Notes under the pieces: generated by a model
The model's input: only the letters and a program-made list of their open reading frames with translations
Databases searched by the model: none
What the model was told of the DNA's origin: nothing
Shown here: positions 24,998-36,945 of the stretch, piece by piece
Layout of the letters: the number at the start of each line of letters is the position of its first letter
Numbering within the stretch: the first letter of the stretch is position 1
Source: Micropterix aruncella
Taxonomy: Eukaryota; Arthropoda; Insecta; Lepidoptera; Micropterigidae
Assembly: GCA_944548615.1 (NCBI GenBank)
Contig: OX155952.1
Span: 29,227,458-29,291,457 of the forward strand
Reading direction: 5' to 3'
DNA: 64,000 bases
Made by a program: the position numbers and the translations under genes

Positions 24998-25530
24998 GCA
25001 AACGGGCCCAGTGCAGTTGAGCCTTTATGACCCATATTGTTTTAGGGTCGGCCCAACTCACGGGTCAGTACCTATCCGGTAGCCTCCAAGTAGAAGTTCG
25101 AGCCCGGGTAGGACTCTGTTGCCTGCGGGCCACTTTTCACTGAGAATCGCTCTTCGGCCGCCCCTGGACGATTTGCGCACCGTGCGGCGTCAGCCAATCG
25201 ACTGTACATTTCGACGGGGGGAGTCTGGAAACCACTTTGTTTCCTATAGAGCGGGTGGCTGTTTGCCTAATAGCAGCCGCTTTTGAAACGGCCAGTCGGC
25301 TACCCAAACCCGAGTGAGGAGTCGGGCAAAGGATGCGCGATGATTCAAACTAAATCGCCGCTTATAATAGGCAGAGGACCGCGAAAACGACCTCGAAATC
25401 GTAACCAGTCGGGAGGCTGGATAAATTCAACCAAAATTGGTAGTCAGGAGCGAGGTAGTCTGCTGAGTGCTTCTCAGTGTCTCGCGTAAGGCGTTGGTCT
25501 CTGACAAGCCGTGGCTGAGTTCGTTGTTGG
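24998..25530 (-). mobile_element. Family B retroposon, reversed copy
   Basis: Carries the 3' half landmarks (cggcccaactcacgggtcag, gagcgggtggctg, cgggcaaaggatgc) and the middle (cgaaatcgtaaccagtcggg, gcgtaaggcgttggtctctg). It lacks the canonical 5' terminus. Confidence 0.65.
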
Positions 25531-25884
25531 ATGTTCGTTGGTGAGCAGTCTGACTGCCAAAACGCCAAAACACATTAGTTGTCTCGCTAGAATGTAACCG
25601 TGACTTATCGACTGTATGAGGCGTCATTATTGACCTTTATGTAAAAAGTACGTACTATCTGGAATATCCGTTGCATCTCGACGTATAAAAGCACGTATGA
25701 TACAACACTCTTTTCTGAACTACTATGATATGACGACACAGACATTTCGCCCTGCAGTTGCATCATTAATATTGGGGCGTTTCGGCATTACAATGCGTTA
25801 GGATCTAGTGCAATGGTGTTACTGTTAAAACAATATGTGAATTACTGCTATAACGATACAAATATTAACGCCTTGGACGTTAAG

Positions 25885-26050
25885 TTTCTCGTCTAAGGGC
25901 CAACAAATGGAACGGAACCCATCAGGGTTGTCCGCCTTCTGATAGAGAGCGCTCATCGGTTTTATTTATGAAATTAATATTCACATAAAATCAGTCCCTG
26001 GCTACTTTCCGGGAAAGTCTTGGGGGGACAACTGCTTTTTTAAAATGTGG
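25885..26050 (+). repeat. Repeat A, 3' part
   Basis: Starts gtttctcgtctaagggccaa and runs through tttatttatgaaattaatat to ggggacaactgctttttt, matching the right half of the 13.7-kb copy. Confidence 0.55.
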
Positions 26051-26084
26051 TAGACAGGTTTCATTACGTAATTATAACGCACTT

Positions 26085-26430
26085 TAAAGTTCAGATAGAC
26101 TAACAGATGGCATTCTATCTCTCCGTATTATTTCTATGATGTAATAAGCATATATGAAAAATACAATAGGTAGCACTAATCATTGAATAGTAGTATTGTT
26201 ATTATTGGTTAAATTATTGGGCTTTTATAGACAATCAGTACTTATATAAAAATCCATGAATTATTTATGTTTTTATAGATGGCCAAATAAATTGATATTA
26301 GTTCGGCCGTTAATGCTATCAGCGCCACCTGCATTTCGCTGGCACAGATAGGTATGGAAGGGGCTAAATGTACTATGTAGTTGAGCAATCTAATGCCACA
26401 TATGTATAATTAATAGTACTCATAAGGTAA
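26085..26430 (+). repeat. Interspersed repeat C, copy 1
   Basis: Shares with 48.92-49.48 kb the ordered phrases agatggcattct, gtattgttattattgg, atgcc/ggccaaataaattg, attagtt-cg-cgg, and gcaatctaatgcc-type ends. No protein recognised. Confidence 0.6.
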
Positions 26431-26434
26431 TTAC

Positions 26435-27992
26435 CAGAGAGTTGGCTAAAATTTAAATATTTCGAAATATTTTTTTTCAAATGGATGCGCAGTTCATTAT
26501 TAATGTTTAGTGAATAAATACAATTAAAAACTTCACGTAATATTTGCAAATATTAGTTCAAAGGTCAATTCATGGTCAACTCTTTTAGAATCACCTATAC
26601 CTACATATTTTATATCACTATTTCTATGGTTAAAATTATGTGAGTATTGTTAAAATGGATTACGGGCAAAAGTGTTTACATCTTAGTGCATAAAAAACGG
26701 CTTTAAAAAAGAAACTAGATAAAGTAATATGTACCTATAAGTGTGGTTTCTCTAATACCTATTCATTTCAAATGTTTTCAGCGATTAAATCTTAATCAAT
26801 GTTAAGGGAATTTGGTGAATTGTTTTTTTTTTAATGGACTGTTACGATGCTATCTTTCTTGCCAAAATTGATTGTCTGTCTGTTTCATATAGTTTTTGCG
26901 TCACGTTCACCACTCGCAGAGTGATTACTTCACAACTAAAAACACTTTCAGCTTATATAACTGCTTCACTTGAGTCTAACTATTTGTCCGCATTTGTAGG
27001 TACATTGCGCTTAGAGTCTTTAGTGGACTGAACTATCGTCGACTTTTTTTCGACTCGTTTCGCTCCAATCGCCTTGAAGGTAAAGTGATTACCGATTCCA
27101 CATTTGTTTTCTGTCACAGAGTGAACTTGACGCCGATCGACCTCGTTGATTTTTATTGGCCCAAACTGATTTGCGAAGACGGGCCCTTTTAACATGAACG
27201 GTCAGCTGATGATACCAATTTACTCGCTCCGTTGTAATTGGAAAATTACGCGCCCGCCTTGACCCTTTCTAATGGAAATGCTCAAGTCAATTTTGATTTA
27301 GCGTATTCGTGATTCGCTGTAGTATTCCTATCCGTTTGTGGCTTAATTGAAGACTGAAATTAATGTCTGCATTGTTTCTTAGGTTGATGTAAACAAGTAA
27401 GTATACCTGTATCGAGGGTACGATTCAATCGCGCTGCTGTCAATCCATTTCACTTTCTCATAGGTATATATTTTTTGCTTTTAATCAGTAAGTACCTATA
27501 TTTATGCCTAAATTAATTAGATTCTTGTGTCCTTGACATAATTCTTCTTCTTCTTTTGTAGATGTGGCAGGTGATTTTTGCGAGTAGGTACGGAAGCAAT
27601 TCTGCTTCTTCTGTTTGCTTTTGGTCTCGTATGCTAGTTATTTCAGGTTCATATGCAGAATATGTTTAACTATGTACTTGTGTTAGTGGTAACATATGCC
27701 TTCTTTGAGGGACCACCTACCTTGAAGGAAGGGAAAGATAGGTAAATCAATCGACCAGTAGAGACGATAAAGAAAAGTAGGAGGTTAAGTATCTAGGACT
27801 GTGGAGACAGTAAATAGGACTATTTATTGTCTTTGTGCCTATTTTTTTTACTGTCACCGCAGTTTCTTGAGCTATATAGGACTAGTATTTCAAGCTTTTA
27901 TACACAAACATAACATCATTAAAAATTATTACCATCGTTAACTACATAAAAGTAAAGATAATTAAATCACCGGCACAGGAAACTGTTGTATT

Positions 27993-28028
<36 letters not shown>

Positions 28029-28490
28029 CAAATCATGATACGTATATTTATTAAATTCGTACTGTTTATAGTGTTTGTGACGTTGTATAGGTATGCATAC
28101 GCATGCATAGGCATTCATTTATTTGACTATTGAACGGCCTTCGTTTTTGCCACTATCTTCAAATTACATAGCACTACTTTAGCGTTATCGCAAAAAAAGG
28201 TTGTGCTATTATTATAATATTGATAATGATGTGAAAAAATCCTGTGTAATATCCTTAAAACTCGATACATTTATCCTTGCACCACTTCAAATTGCTTTTC
28301 AAATTTTATCCCAAAACTCATGTACAGAAAACCCTATTTATTTTATAGCATTTTTTAATTTAAAGAAGCACCAAGCCCTAGGAGAAAATTGTTTATGCCA
28401 AGAATGAGAATATCATTTGGTCATCGGCACTACCTTTTTATAGTGCCAAGAATATTCAACAGCCTTAATAATGACTTAAAGAGGTGAATA
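26435..28490. other. AT-rich region with (TA)n microsatellite
   Basis: A TA dinucleotide run spans about 27,996-28,024, and a ttcttcttcttctt stretch lies near 27,545. No gene is recognised. The 68-codon frame at 28,201 has no motif. Confidence 0.4.
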
Positions 28491-28494
28491 CGAG

Positions 28495-29055
28495 CAAAAA
28501 AAATGGAGCGGTCTCAGTGTGTCTGAGCTGTAGTGTTTTTCGAGAAAAGTCACGATCCCCGATGCCTTGGCGGGATTCCGAGTTTTTTGAAAAATTGTTT
28601 GAAAAATCTGAAATTTGGCATGCAGGCATCATTCGGTCATAGCAAGAGTTGAAATGATTGTAGTTGAAATCAGTCTATCAGAGGGCGCACTAGGCATACT
28701 TCAGTCTTAAAATATTAGCCTTGGAGACTTGAAATTCGGTACACAGATGCGTCGTAGGGTCCAAACCACATTGTGAAATATTGGTTGGAATATATCTTAT
28801 AAAAGAGACACATTTTTTTGAATACCGCCGTATTTAAGAAAATACTACATCATATTAAAAAATAGCTATTGTAATACCACGAAAATACTACAAAATACTA
28901 AAATATACTACATTTGCTATCATAGTCGACACAATCACTATCGGATGGGGGGAGTAGAGGGTGGTTGGGGGTTTAGAGGTTTGGCGCGGTGGGAGGGAGG
29001 GTAATCACCTGCTTGGCCGAGAAAGTATTGATATGGCACAACCGTTTTTTTTTAT
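28495..29055 (+). repeat. Repeat A, diverged copy with insertion
   Basis: Contains ttggcatgcaggcatcattc, a gtacacagatgcgtcgtagg block and attgtgaaatattggttgg, then about 200 bp of other sequence (28,830-29,015) before the element's end phrase atggcacaaccgtttttttt. It appears to be an insertion into or rearrangement of the repeat. Confidence 0.5.
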
Positions 29056-29059
29056 TAAT

Positions 29060-30990
29060 CGAGCAAACCGAAGTAATCACGCTGGTAGAGGGTACGGTTC
29101 TCCCGTAACTCTCGCAATAACTTAGTGCTGGACTTTTATGTTCTAGAAGCTTTTTATGTTCCTCTCGATCAGCTCTTTCTTCTAGTTGCCGTTTTCTTGG
29201 ATTCTGACCTTATTTTAATTTCGCATATGCCAACATTCTTGTAAAATTGAGATTAGTTAAATTTGAAAATGTATAAAATTTCGGTTGTTGTTGTTGAAGA
29301 CAATATCGCCTTTGTTCATGTAAAGCCTATCAATCGCTACCTCCATATATTTCGCCCCAGTTCACGTAAAACCTCTCAATGTGCTTACCTCCATATATTT
29401 CGCAATACCTCATTAGATAGATATAATCTGACACGTATAAGCTATCTGGATTTAGTCAGTTGGTTGCTATCGGTTCATCACTCAGCTAATTATCGCTTCA
29501 TGAAATTTAGAAGATTTTCGTTGCGTCGAAAATTTCACTTGACTACCAAACCGATTTTGTATCAAACCCAATTAATAGACATTTTGACGTAAAAAGTTTA
29601 TGCGGTTCAACGACTTTCATTGCATATACCTACATATAAAAAAGACCTCAGTGAGTCAAAGTAAAATAATTAAAAACGTAAAATTCATAAAAAGAATAAT
29701 AAGGAGATGCTGATAGACCACCCTTTTTATGATCGGACCAAATTCGAGGGCCATGACTTTTCAAATATTGTAGCCATTCAAATGATAGTTAAATATAAAC
29801 AATCATGGTTTTATTGTCTGACATGCTGAAATATTGCTTCAATATTACATAAAGCAACAGTAATTGAAAAAAAAGCTTATATAAAAGTAGCTATTTATTG
29901 ATTATATTGATTATAGACGTAAAATCTTGATTATAGACATAACAGTGATAAAATCTAGTGAGGTGATAAAATCCACACAAATCTCATATTATCTGATTTG
30001 CAAAAAAAAATGTTGCAAAAATATTATTATTTATACTCTTTTTAACACGCTTTTATTAGGTCGACCTGTATGTAACTAACTATGTAATGGAATCTAAGGT
30101 AACTAATTTAACCATCTTCCAAGGATCGTAGCGTCATGAAAATTGGCAGCTGTATGTAGTTCTGATGACAATACAATAATATGGTACTGTCGAACTGATC
30201 TGATGATGGAGTCGGAAGATATGAACTGAAACTTCATGATGGATCATCGTATCATAGCTGTGTTTGGACTTGTTAGAAAAGTCTTGGAATGAACTTTGAC
30301 CACGATTAGGTTTCAAGGTCTGAGGATGTGGTTTTTGCGTGCATTTATAACAGCGTGTTTTTAGTGTTTTTTAAAATTATTAATTTATTTGTCAAAATCT
30401 GGTACTTATACTGGATAATTTTATAAAATAAAATAAAAGTAATAGACTTCCAACATCGCAGTGTAGGGGAGATATGAGACGGAAGGAGCGCCGGTTTTAC
30501 CGCCTCTCGAATACATTCCCCGCACGCACAAATCAAGTAGGAGATTTGGGGAAAGAACAAATTACGATGAAGCGCACCGCTGAATTCGGAGAATATTTCA
30601 TTCCAACATGCACAGGTTTTACCCGTGAAACAGATAAATATACATATGACATCACAATAGACACTTTCGACGACAAGTCATACGAAATTCCTAATCAAAA
30701 TTGCATCAACACAAGAAGAGCGGAGATTATTTTTAAGTGCCGAAAATAATTAACTATTGTGGATCCAGAGGACTAAATCATATCCAACTGTTCCCAAACT
30801 GTTTAATCAATTCGTAGACCAAATGACGATCATAGAATGAGAGAAAAATATAAAATTTGAAGGAAAATATTTATTATTTGATCAATTATCAGTTAAAATA
30901 GTCAAAGATTGTTTAATTGTGTGTGCAATTCGCCTAGAAAAAAAATATCTAAAAATCATACATTTTGAATATGTATCGATGAATAAACTA
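29060..30990. other. AT-rich region, no recognised gene
   Basis: Two open frames, 29,263-29,592 (109 codons) and 30,474-30,749 (91 codons), are the longest here. Neither has recognisable motifs, a signal peptide or supported splice partners. Confidence 0.35.
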
Positions 30991-31004
30991 ATCTTAAATA
31001 CACA

Positions 31005-31675
31005 ACTAGAGTTGTCAACTACAGCGAGCGAGCCCGTCACCTCAGGAAGTTTTAACGATTAGTCGTTCTGTCTCCCTGAAGTGAGCGCAGAAGACTTTGA
31101 AAAAACAGTCCACCATCAAGCTCCGCCACAAGCCCGTGAGAGGCCAACGCCTTAACCGCGAGATAGCCAGGAGTGCTACCCAGCGGGCTTACACTCACGC
31201 TCTTACTTCCAATTGCGACCAGATTACTCCAGTCTCTCGATTGGTTACGAGTTCGAGGTCGCTTGCGCGGTCCTCTCCCTTACGAAGCGGTGAAACGGTG
31301 TATACCGAATCTATCGCGAACCACGGCATCCTTTGCCCGGCTGTTCACCCAGGATCGGGTAGGCGATGGTCTTTTCAAGAGCAGTCGCCGTAAGGTCCGC
31401 AACCACCCCCGCTCTATAGGAAACAGTACTGCGTCCAGACTCCCCCGACTGTTAGTCAGAGTGCGCAATCGATTAGCAATGCCGCACGGAGCGCAGACCG
31501 TCCAGGAGCGCCAGAAGATTGATTCCTAGGGGAAACTAACCATAAGGCCAGAGTCCTATCCAGGCTCGCACTTCATACGTAGAGGCCGTCGGATGGGTGT
31601 TGACCCGTGAGTGTGACCAACCCTGAACAGAATGGGTCTTCGTGGCCAACTCAGCAAGGGCCCCTTAGCCCCCTT
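31005..31675 (+). mobile_element. Family B retroposon, full-length copy with perfect 11-bp TSD
   Basis: A 671-bp copy starting ACTAGAGTTGTCAACTAC and ending GGGCCCCTTAGCCCCC. It is flanked by perfect ttaaatacaca repeats (30,994-31,004 and 31,676-31,686). It agrees end-to-end with the 5,847-6,518 copy, which defines the element's termini. No shared reading frame is apparent. Confidence 0.8.
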
Positions 31676-31689
31676 TTAAATACACACAA

Positions 31690-32700
31690 ACAAAACGCCG
31701 GTCTTTGTGGGGAGCTGTAAATAGTGTAAACTAAGTACTATTAATAAAAGGATAGTGTATCCCCCATAGCCCCCAGTCATGCTATCGACTTACCTAACAC
31801 AATATAAGGAAAAGCAACCCTGTTGCGATTACTCGCAATCGAATCGCTATTGGCGACTGAAAAGCGTAAACGTCCCCATTACTAGTTAATTTGGCATAAA
31901 CAGCGATTCCGCGAGATTCAAAAGTTCGCCTTTTCTCCGTGGAGGCAATGAAAAAAAGTAAGTTTCGTAATACCAAAAGGAGCGATTGCAATAGCGTGTA
32001 CAAGGGCTTATCGACTGTGTCCAGGATGTTTAAATTCCGTGTTCCGGCAGTAATGTTCGTCTAATTAACCACTATCGAGTAATGCACATCGATAATTGGG
32101 CAGCTAAAAAGCAAACAGGTTACTATTAAGGCAAACATTTTAGCAGAAATTCCGCCAATGCATCAAGATGAAGGTTAACGGCATGACTGACTTTAAAGAG
32201 CACTTGTTTTAATTCGACAAGCTTCACGGGCGGTTTGGCAGACATAGCAAAAATCTTGAGGATAGCTACGCGTTATCATAATTCCGATTCGATTCGTTCA
32301 TTGATGAGCGCTATTAAAATTTGTCACAAGGTTCTACGAGGATTCATAAGTTTATAATAAATTCTGAAATCATGGCGACATTTTGACTCGTTTTAATCGA
32401 TATTTCTGATGAGATATGGAAAATCGTTAAATGAAGCTTTAGTCAGACACTTTTATTTAGATTTTCATCTACATAAATATTCTTATAACATTGGGAGCAA
32501 TAAATCCAGATCAACAACATAAACCTTAATATCTCGGAAACTTAGAATGCTATTTTATTCAATAATTACCACATTAATAATAAATATTGAATACTAAAAA
32601 AACTTCTTACAATTTTTGTGAGAGAACAGAAACAAAAGCAAAAACAAATCCAGTGAATTCGTAGTTAGATTTTTAAACAAATCATTTATTTTATAAATAG
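31690..32700. other. Spacer, nothing recognised
   Basis: No supported gene or repeat. Confidence 0.35.
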
Positions 32701-32702
32701 GA

Positions 32703-32866
32703 TAAAAACGAATTTACTGCTTGAAGTTTGTAGCACCCGACGTTTCGGTGTTGTTCCAACCGCTAGTCCACCCTGGACAACGGCGGTTGCAACATCGCCG
32801 AAACGTCATATGGTACAAAACCGATTTCGCGGCATTTATAATATCTAACAACCGCGATAGTCGTCG
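32703..32866. repeat. Fold-back repeat E, copy 2
   Basis: Has the outer gaagtttgtagcacccgacg arm, inner gacaacggcggttgcaacat and cgccgaaacgtc motifs, and the external mark aaccgcgatagtc. The left inner arm is partly deleted. Confidence 0.65.
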
Positions 32867-32869
32867 ATC

Positions 32870-33905
32870 ATTAATTTTGATTATAGCTTTTTTGATGACA
32901 TTACTAGACAGCAACCAAAAAGTTTTAATAATTTTATTTGAGTAGTATTAAGTAGTATATTAAATGCATTTGAATAAGCTAGTATTCTTAGTATCCGAGA
33001 TAGTAAATATGACTTATGTTAGTGACCCGGATTCATTGCTCCTTAGTGTATTTTATATGTGAAACATTTGTAATTATTATGCATTTTATATCAAACATTT
33101 GTAATTATTATCATATGGCATGACCTTATGTTAACTACGGTAACTAGATGGCGATTTGCAAGCATTTTATTTTCGAATCGACTTATTTTCTAATGACAAA
33201 AATATAAATTAAATAGAATAAACCTTAGCGTAGTTCTTTTCCTGAAATTAAGTTTGACGATTATGTGATCGACACTCAGTCGTTTGATTATATTCTCTTC
33301 ACCAGTATCTGTCAGCTTAGTAAGTTGGTAGTAAGCTTAGTATGCTTCTCGGTTTAGTGTCAGTAACTTTTTGTAATTAAAATTTATTTGCCAGTTTTCA
33401 TTTAACATCAACAAAATAACCATTAGCAAGGCTTACAATGTCACGTTCGCCAGTAAAAGCGCTCTCTACTAGTTCACAGATGCGTTCACCTGTTTCGTTA
33501 AAGTGTTTATGAAATTCTGTAGGGCGGAATCAACATAGTAATTTTGATACACGTTTGTTCAGGTCGTGGTATTTCTCAGTCATCAGATTGTCATAATTAA
33601 TGCATATTATCTCCGTATTTTACACTCACTGGCAAAGTTTTATAGGCCTAAATGGACGCCTATTGTCCTTTTCCATAAATTATTGCGTCTATCGCGAAAA
33701 ACGTGAAAACACATTTCAAACAAACGATATAACGGCTTCTGACGTGCTCTTCAAAACTACGAAAGAATTACCACAAAAACTGAGCAATTGCCTTGATTAT
33801 GATTTTAATTGGTTTAATTTAAATTCTTTTATTGAGGAAAAAACTACATTGTATCAACGAAAAAATATTTTCCACTAAATTAAAGCAACTTTAATTTTTA
33901 AAAAA
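32870..33905. other. AT-rich spacer, nothing recognised
   Basis: The 92-codon frame at 33,600-33,878 has no motif. Confidence 0.35.
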
Positions 33906-33909
33906 CAGC

Positions 33910-34265
33910 ACGAAAACCAAGGAGGAAATCATACATCGAGCTACATACGCATGAAGGCTTTCATATTATCTGCAAACAAAAGGATTTTTAAAGACTTAAA
34001 GCATTGCTCGAGTCATTAATATAGATTGTGTACAGTAAAGGTCCAAGCAGATTACCTTGCGGTACACCACACGTTACCGATACTCTATTCGACTTGAAAC
34101 CTGCTGCCACTACGATTTGACTCAATTTATTAATATTGTATTTGAACCACCTTAATAGGTCCACATGTATACACCTTGAGTAGTTTCGAAATTAGAGTAG
34201 GATCGAAAGCCTTACTAAAGTATGTATAAACTGCGTCAGTCTGGAAGCGTTGATCCATATTTTTC
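33910..34265 (-). mobile_element. Decayed LINE reverse transcriptase fragment
   Basis: Minus-strand palm motifs in order: QTDAVYTYFSKAFDPTLISK (usually VYTDFSKAFD), then VSVTCGVPQGNLLGPLLYTI and IYINDSSN, then LFADNMKAFM (a decayed FADD box). Stops and frameshifts separate them. The fragment is truncated at both ends. Confidence 0.8.
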
Positions 34266-34531
34266 AGCAAGGACAAGGTAAATATAATTGGAAGCCATGT
34301 TATAAGTCAGTAATATATATTTTCACCGCTGTTTTTTAAGTACATTAACACATGTAGGAACCATTGAAGAAATAATCCAGAATAAGATAACAGAATAAGA
34401 GATTCGAAAAGGTCAGGTTTTGATTTTGGCAGGGTCTTGGACTCCTAAATAATATATTGAGTTTTCGACCTCCCCGCAACGCCAGTCGCGTCGCTATCTT
34501 GGGAAAATGAAGCTGATCGCATAAAGCTGTA

Positions 34532-34627
34532 GGTAATGGATAACACCGGTAATGAATAACACCGGTAATGGATAACACCGGTAATGGATAACACCGGTAA
34601 TGGATAACACCGGTAATGAATAACACC
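34532..34627 (+). repeat. 16-bp minisatellite, six units
   Basis: Six back-to-back copies of ggtaatg(g/a)ataacacc. The last unit (34,612-34,627) is the first unit of the downstream 2,334-bp duplication, and a single copy begins the second segment at 36,946. Confidence 0.9.
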
Positions 34628-34988
34628 GGTACAGAGCCTCCAATTCGAAAATAACACGAATTTTTAACGTCTGCAAGATTGCTTACATGAAAATATCTGA
34701 TCATTATCCAAACACGGAAAGGCAAATAACGGATTTTACAAAATTAATAAATAAAATGGCTTTGAATTAAAATTTATTTGAATTTGAAATTCCAACTCAA
34801 ATATTAGTTATCCAAGTTCGAAGTGGTCAGGCTGAAATTGAAAGCAACACAAACCAATTAATACTTGCCCATTTTAGAGCCGGAAATAATGGAATAATTT
34901 AGTTACATATCAATAATACATACTGTCACATGCATTTTACAATGCCCGGCAAAGTGGTTAGTTTTATCTGGTAATAGGTTTCCTTATG

Positions 34989-35394
34989 GCAACTGCTCTT
35001 GAAACGACCATTCGGCCAGCCGATCCCGGGTGAATAAGCCGGGCAAAGGATGCCGTGGTCCACGATAGATTCGGTTGACACCGAATCACCGCTTCATAAG
35101 GGAGAGTACCCAGTCATGAGGTAGATGGTAGCCAGTCAGGAGGTAGGAGGTATCCTGAAGGTTAATTCCAGACGGAGATATCCTTCCAAACTGGTAGTCA
35201 GGGGGCGAGGCTGCCAGCTGTTTACCTTTCCCGGTGCCTCGCCGTAAGGCGTTAGCCTCTGACAGTGGCGTAGGTAGACTGTGGATTGTTTTTGTCCCAA
35301 ATCTTCTGCGCTCACCTCACGGGAGACAGAATGATCAATATCGTTAAAACTTTCTGATGTGACGAGTTCGCTCGTTGTAGTTGAGAGCTCTAGT
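34989..35394 (-). mobile_element. Family B, 3'-truncated copy in duplication copy 1
   Basis: Runs from GAGAGCTCTAGT (5' terminus at about 35,394) back to CAACTGCTCTTGAAACGACC at about 34,989, the same internal end as the 12.25-kb copy. It is repeated at 37,323-37,728. Confidence 0.65.
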
Positions 35395-36224
35395 TGGTCA
35401 TAGGTTTCTCGCATTTTCCGTTAGTTCGAATTATGTCGATTGCATGCAATAAGCGTTCATTTTCACAATTAAGATCAACAACAATTGTATCGTTAAATGT
35501 CTTGAAGATTTTTATTTCTCTGTGGGGAAAAATCATACTTCAAATATAGGATGCTCGTTGCTATTTTAGAAAATATGTTGCAAGGTGTTTATGTTCATGA
35601 AATGAATTTCAATCGATTTCTATAAATAATCGTTTAACTACTTCATGCTGTATCGATCCCACTGACTTATATGTGATTGATACAAGAGGTAATATTCTTG
35701 TTCAATTCATGCTAGAGATAAGTTCTTTAACAACACGAGCAAACCGAATGGCAAAAATCCTAATAATTCTTGCAAATACCTACCAAACAAAACTATAGCA
35801 GATCTAACCGCAACTTATGTAACTAACTCACCTGGGAATGCCTGGATTGACTAGCTCGCTCGGCAGGATCAAAGCAACTAAACGGTGGTCGGTGGACAAT
35901 GAGGTGCGTCCGACTTAAATCATCTCAATTTGTCGGATACGCCAAATTTATACCTACAGTGACCTTTCTGTGCGCTTAAGTGAATTTGCTAGCAATCATT
36001 GAGTTTATTATGCAAATCGGCGATTAAAATCAGGTTGAGTTTGCTATTCGGGGCAAACGCATAAGGCATTCAAGGCCGATCGATAATGCTTTTTTTTTTT
36101 GCTGATAACAAAGCGATAGTGGAATAATAATTGTGGAAACTGTGATAATAACTACAGTGCAATCGTGCGACATAATGAAAAGAGAGCTTTAAAGCAGAGT
36201 ATTATTCCAGTATTATCCTAAATT

Positions 36225-36254
36225 CTGGAGGCGGGTATGTGTAACCGCCTCCAG
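36225..36254. repeat. Perfect 10-bp hairpin
   Basis: Arms ctggaggcgg and ccgcctccag surround a 10-nt spacer. It is duplicated at +2,334. Confidence 0.6.
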
Positions 36255-36407
36255 CAATGTTTTGAGAAGTATGACCTCCTCTGCGATGTATGTTTGCCTA
36301 TCGCAGTGGCCGGTCGACTGGATCTGCAGCGCGCGTTTTTGTTTTTTGTTTGTTTGTTTATACTCTTTATTGTGAAATTTCACAATGGGCGGGTTTATTG
36401 TCAAATG

Positions 36408-36945
36408 GTAGCGAACGGTTTCGTGCAGCTTTAGCTATTAGATCTTGTATTCTTGGATCGGTCCAACTCACAATACAACTCCTATATTCAGAAGCCTCCT
36501 CATGTGAAAGGCTACCCTGGGTAAGACTCTCGCGTCTCAGGTCTCACGGCTAGTGGATCGGTTTCTGCTGGGGGATTGCCTCCCGGCGCTACTGGTCGGT
36601 TTGCGCACCGTTCGGCGACGCCAATCGGTTGTGCAATCTGACTAATTGCTGAAGTAGTCTGGAGACTATGGAAATATACTTTCTCCTAAGCAGCGGGGAT
36701 GGATGTTGACCTGTCGTCAACCACTCTTGGAATGACCAAATGGCTACCTGTTCCTGAATTCAGAGCTGGGCAAAATATGACATTGGTCCGCGATAGATTC
36801 AAACCGAATCACCGCTGAATATATGGCAGGTAGAGGTCGCGCAAGCGACTTCGTACGCGTAACCAGTCGGGAAGTTAAAGGTATCCTGATGGTTAATTCC
36901 AGACGGAGATATCCTTCCAAAACTGAGACAGGGGGCGACGCTTCC
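36408..36945 (-). mobile_element. Family B (B2-like) fragment in duplication copy 1
   Basis: Reads ggtttcgtgcagctttagct, cggtccaactcacaatacaa, caaatggctacctgttcctg, gtaaccagtcgggaag and ccagacggagatatcc. It is cut by the duplication junction at 36,945 and repeated at 38,742-39,279. Confidence 0.6.

Larger units (their letters stand above)
34612..36945 (+). repeat. 2,334-bp tandem duplication, copy 1
   Basis: Direct head-to-tail pair with 36,946-39,279. The unit begins ggtaatgaataacaccggta and ends gggggcgacgcttcc. By eye one substitution separates the copies (34,815 A versus 37,149 T), and every open frame in the unit is repeated identically at +2,334. The unit holds a 3'-truncated family B copy (34,989-35,394), about 0.95 kb with no recognised gene (35,400-36,340), a hairpin at 36,225-36,254, a SINE-tail fragment (36,341-36,397) and a family B fragment (36,408-36,945). 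Confidence 0.92.

Noticed and set aside
34345..34725. 126-codon minus frame with repeated ITGVIHYRCYPLP units
   Set aside because: It is a translation of the 16-bp minisatellite in rotating frames, not a repeat protein.
35136..35414. 92-codon minus frame present twice (also 37,470-37,748)
   Set aside because: It lies in a family B fragment. It is preserved twice only because of the recent duplication.
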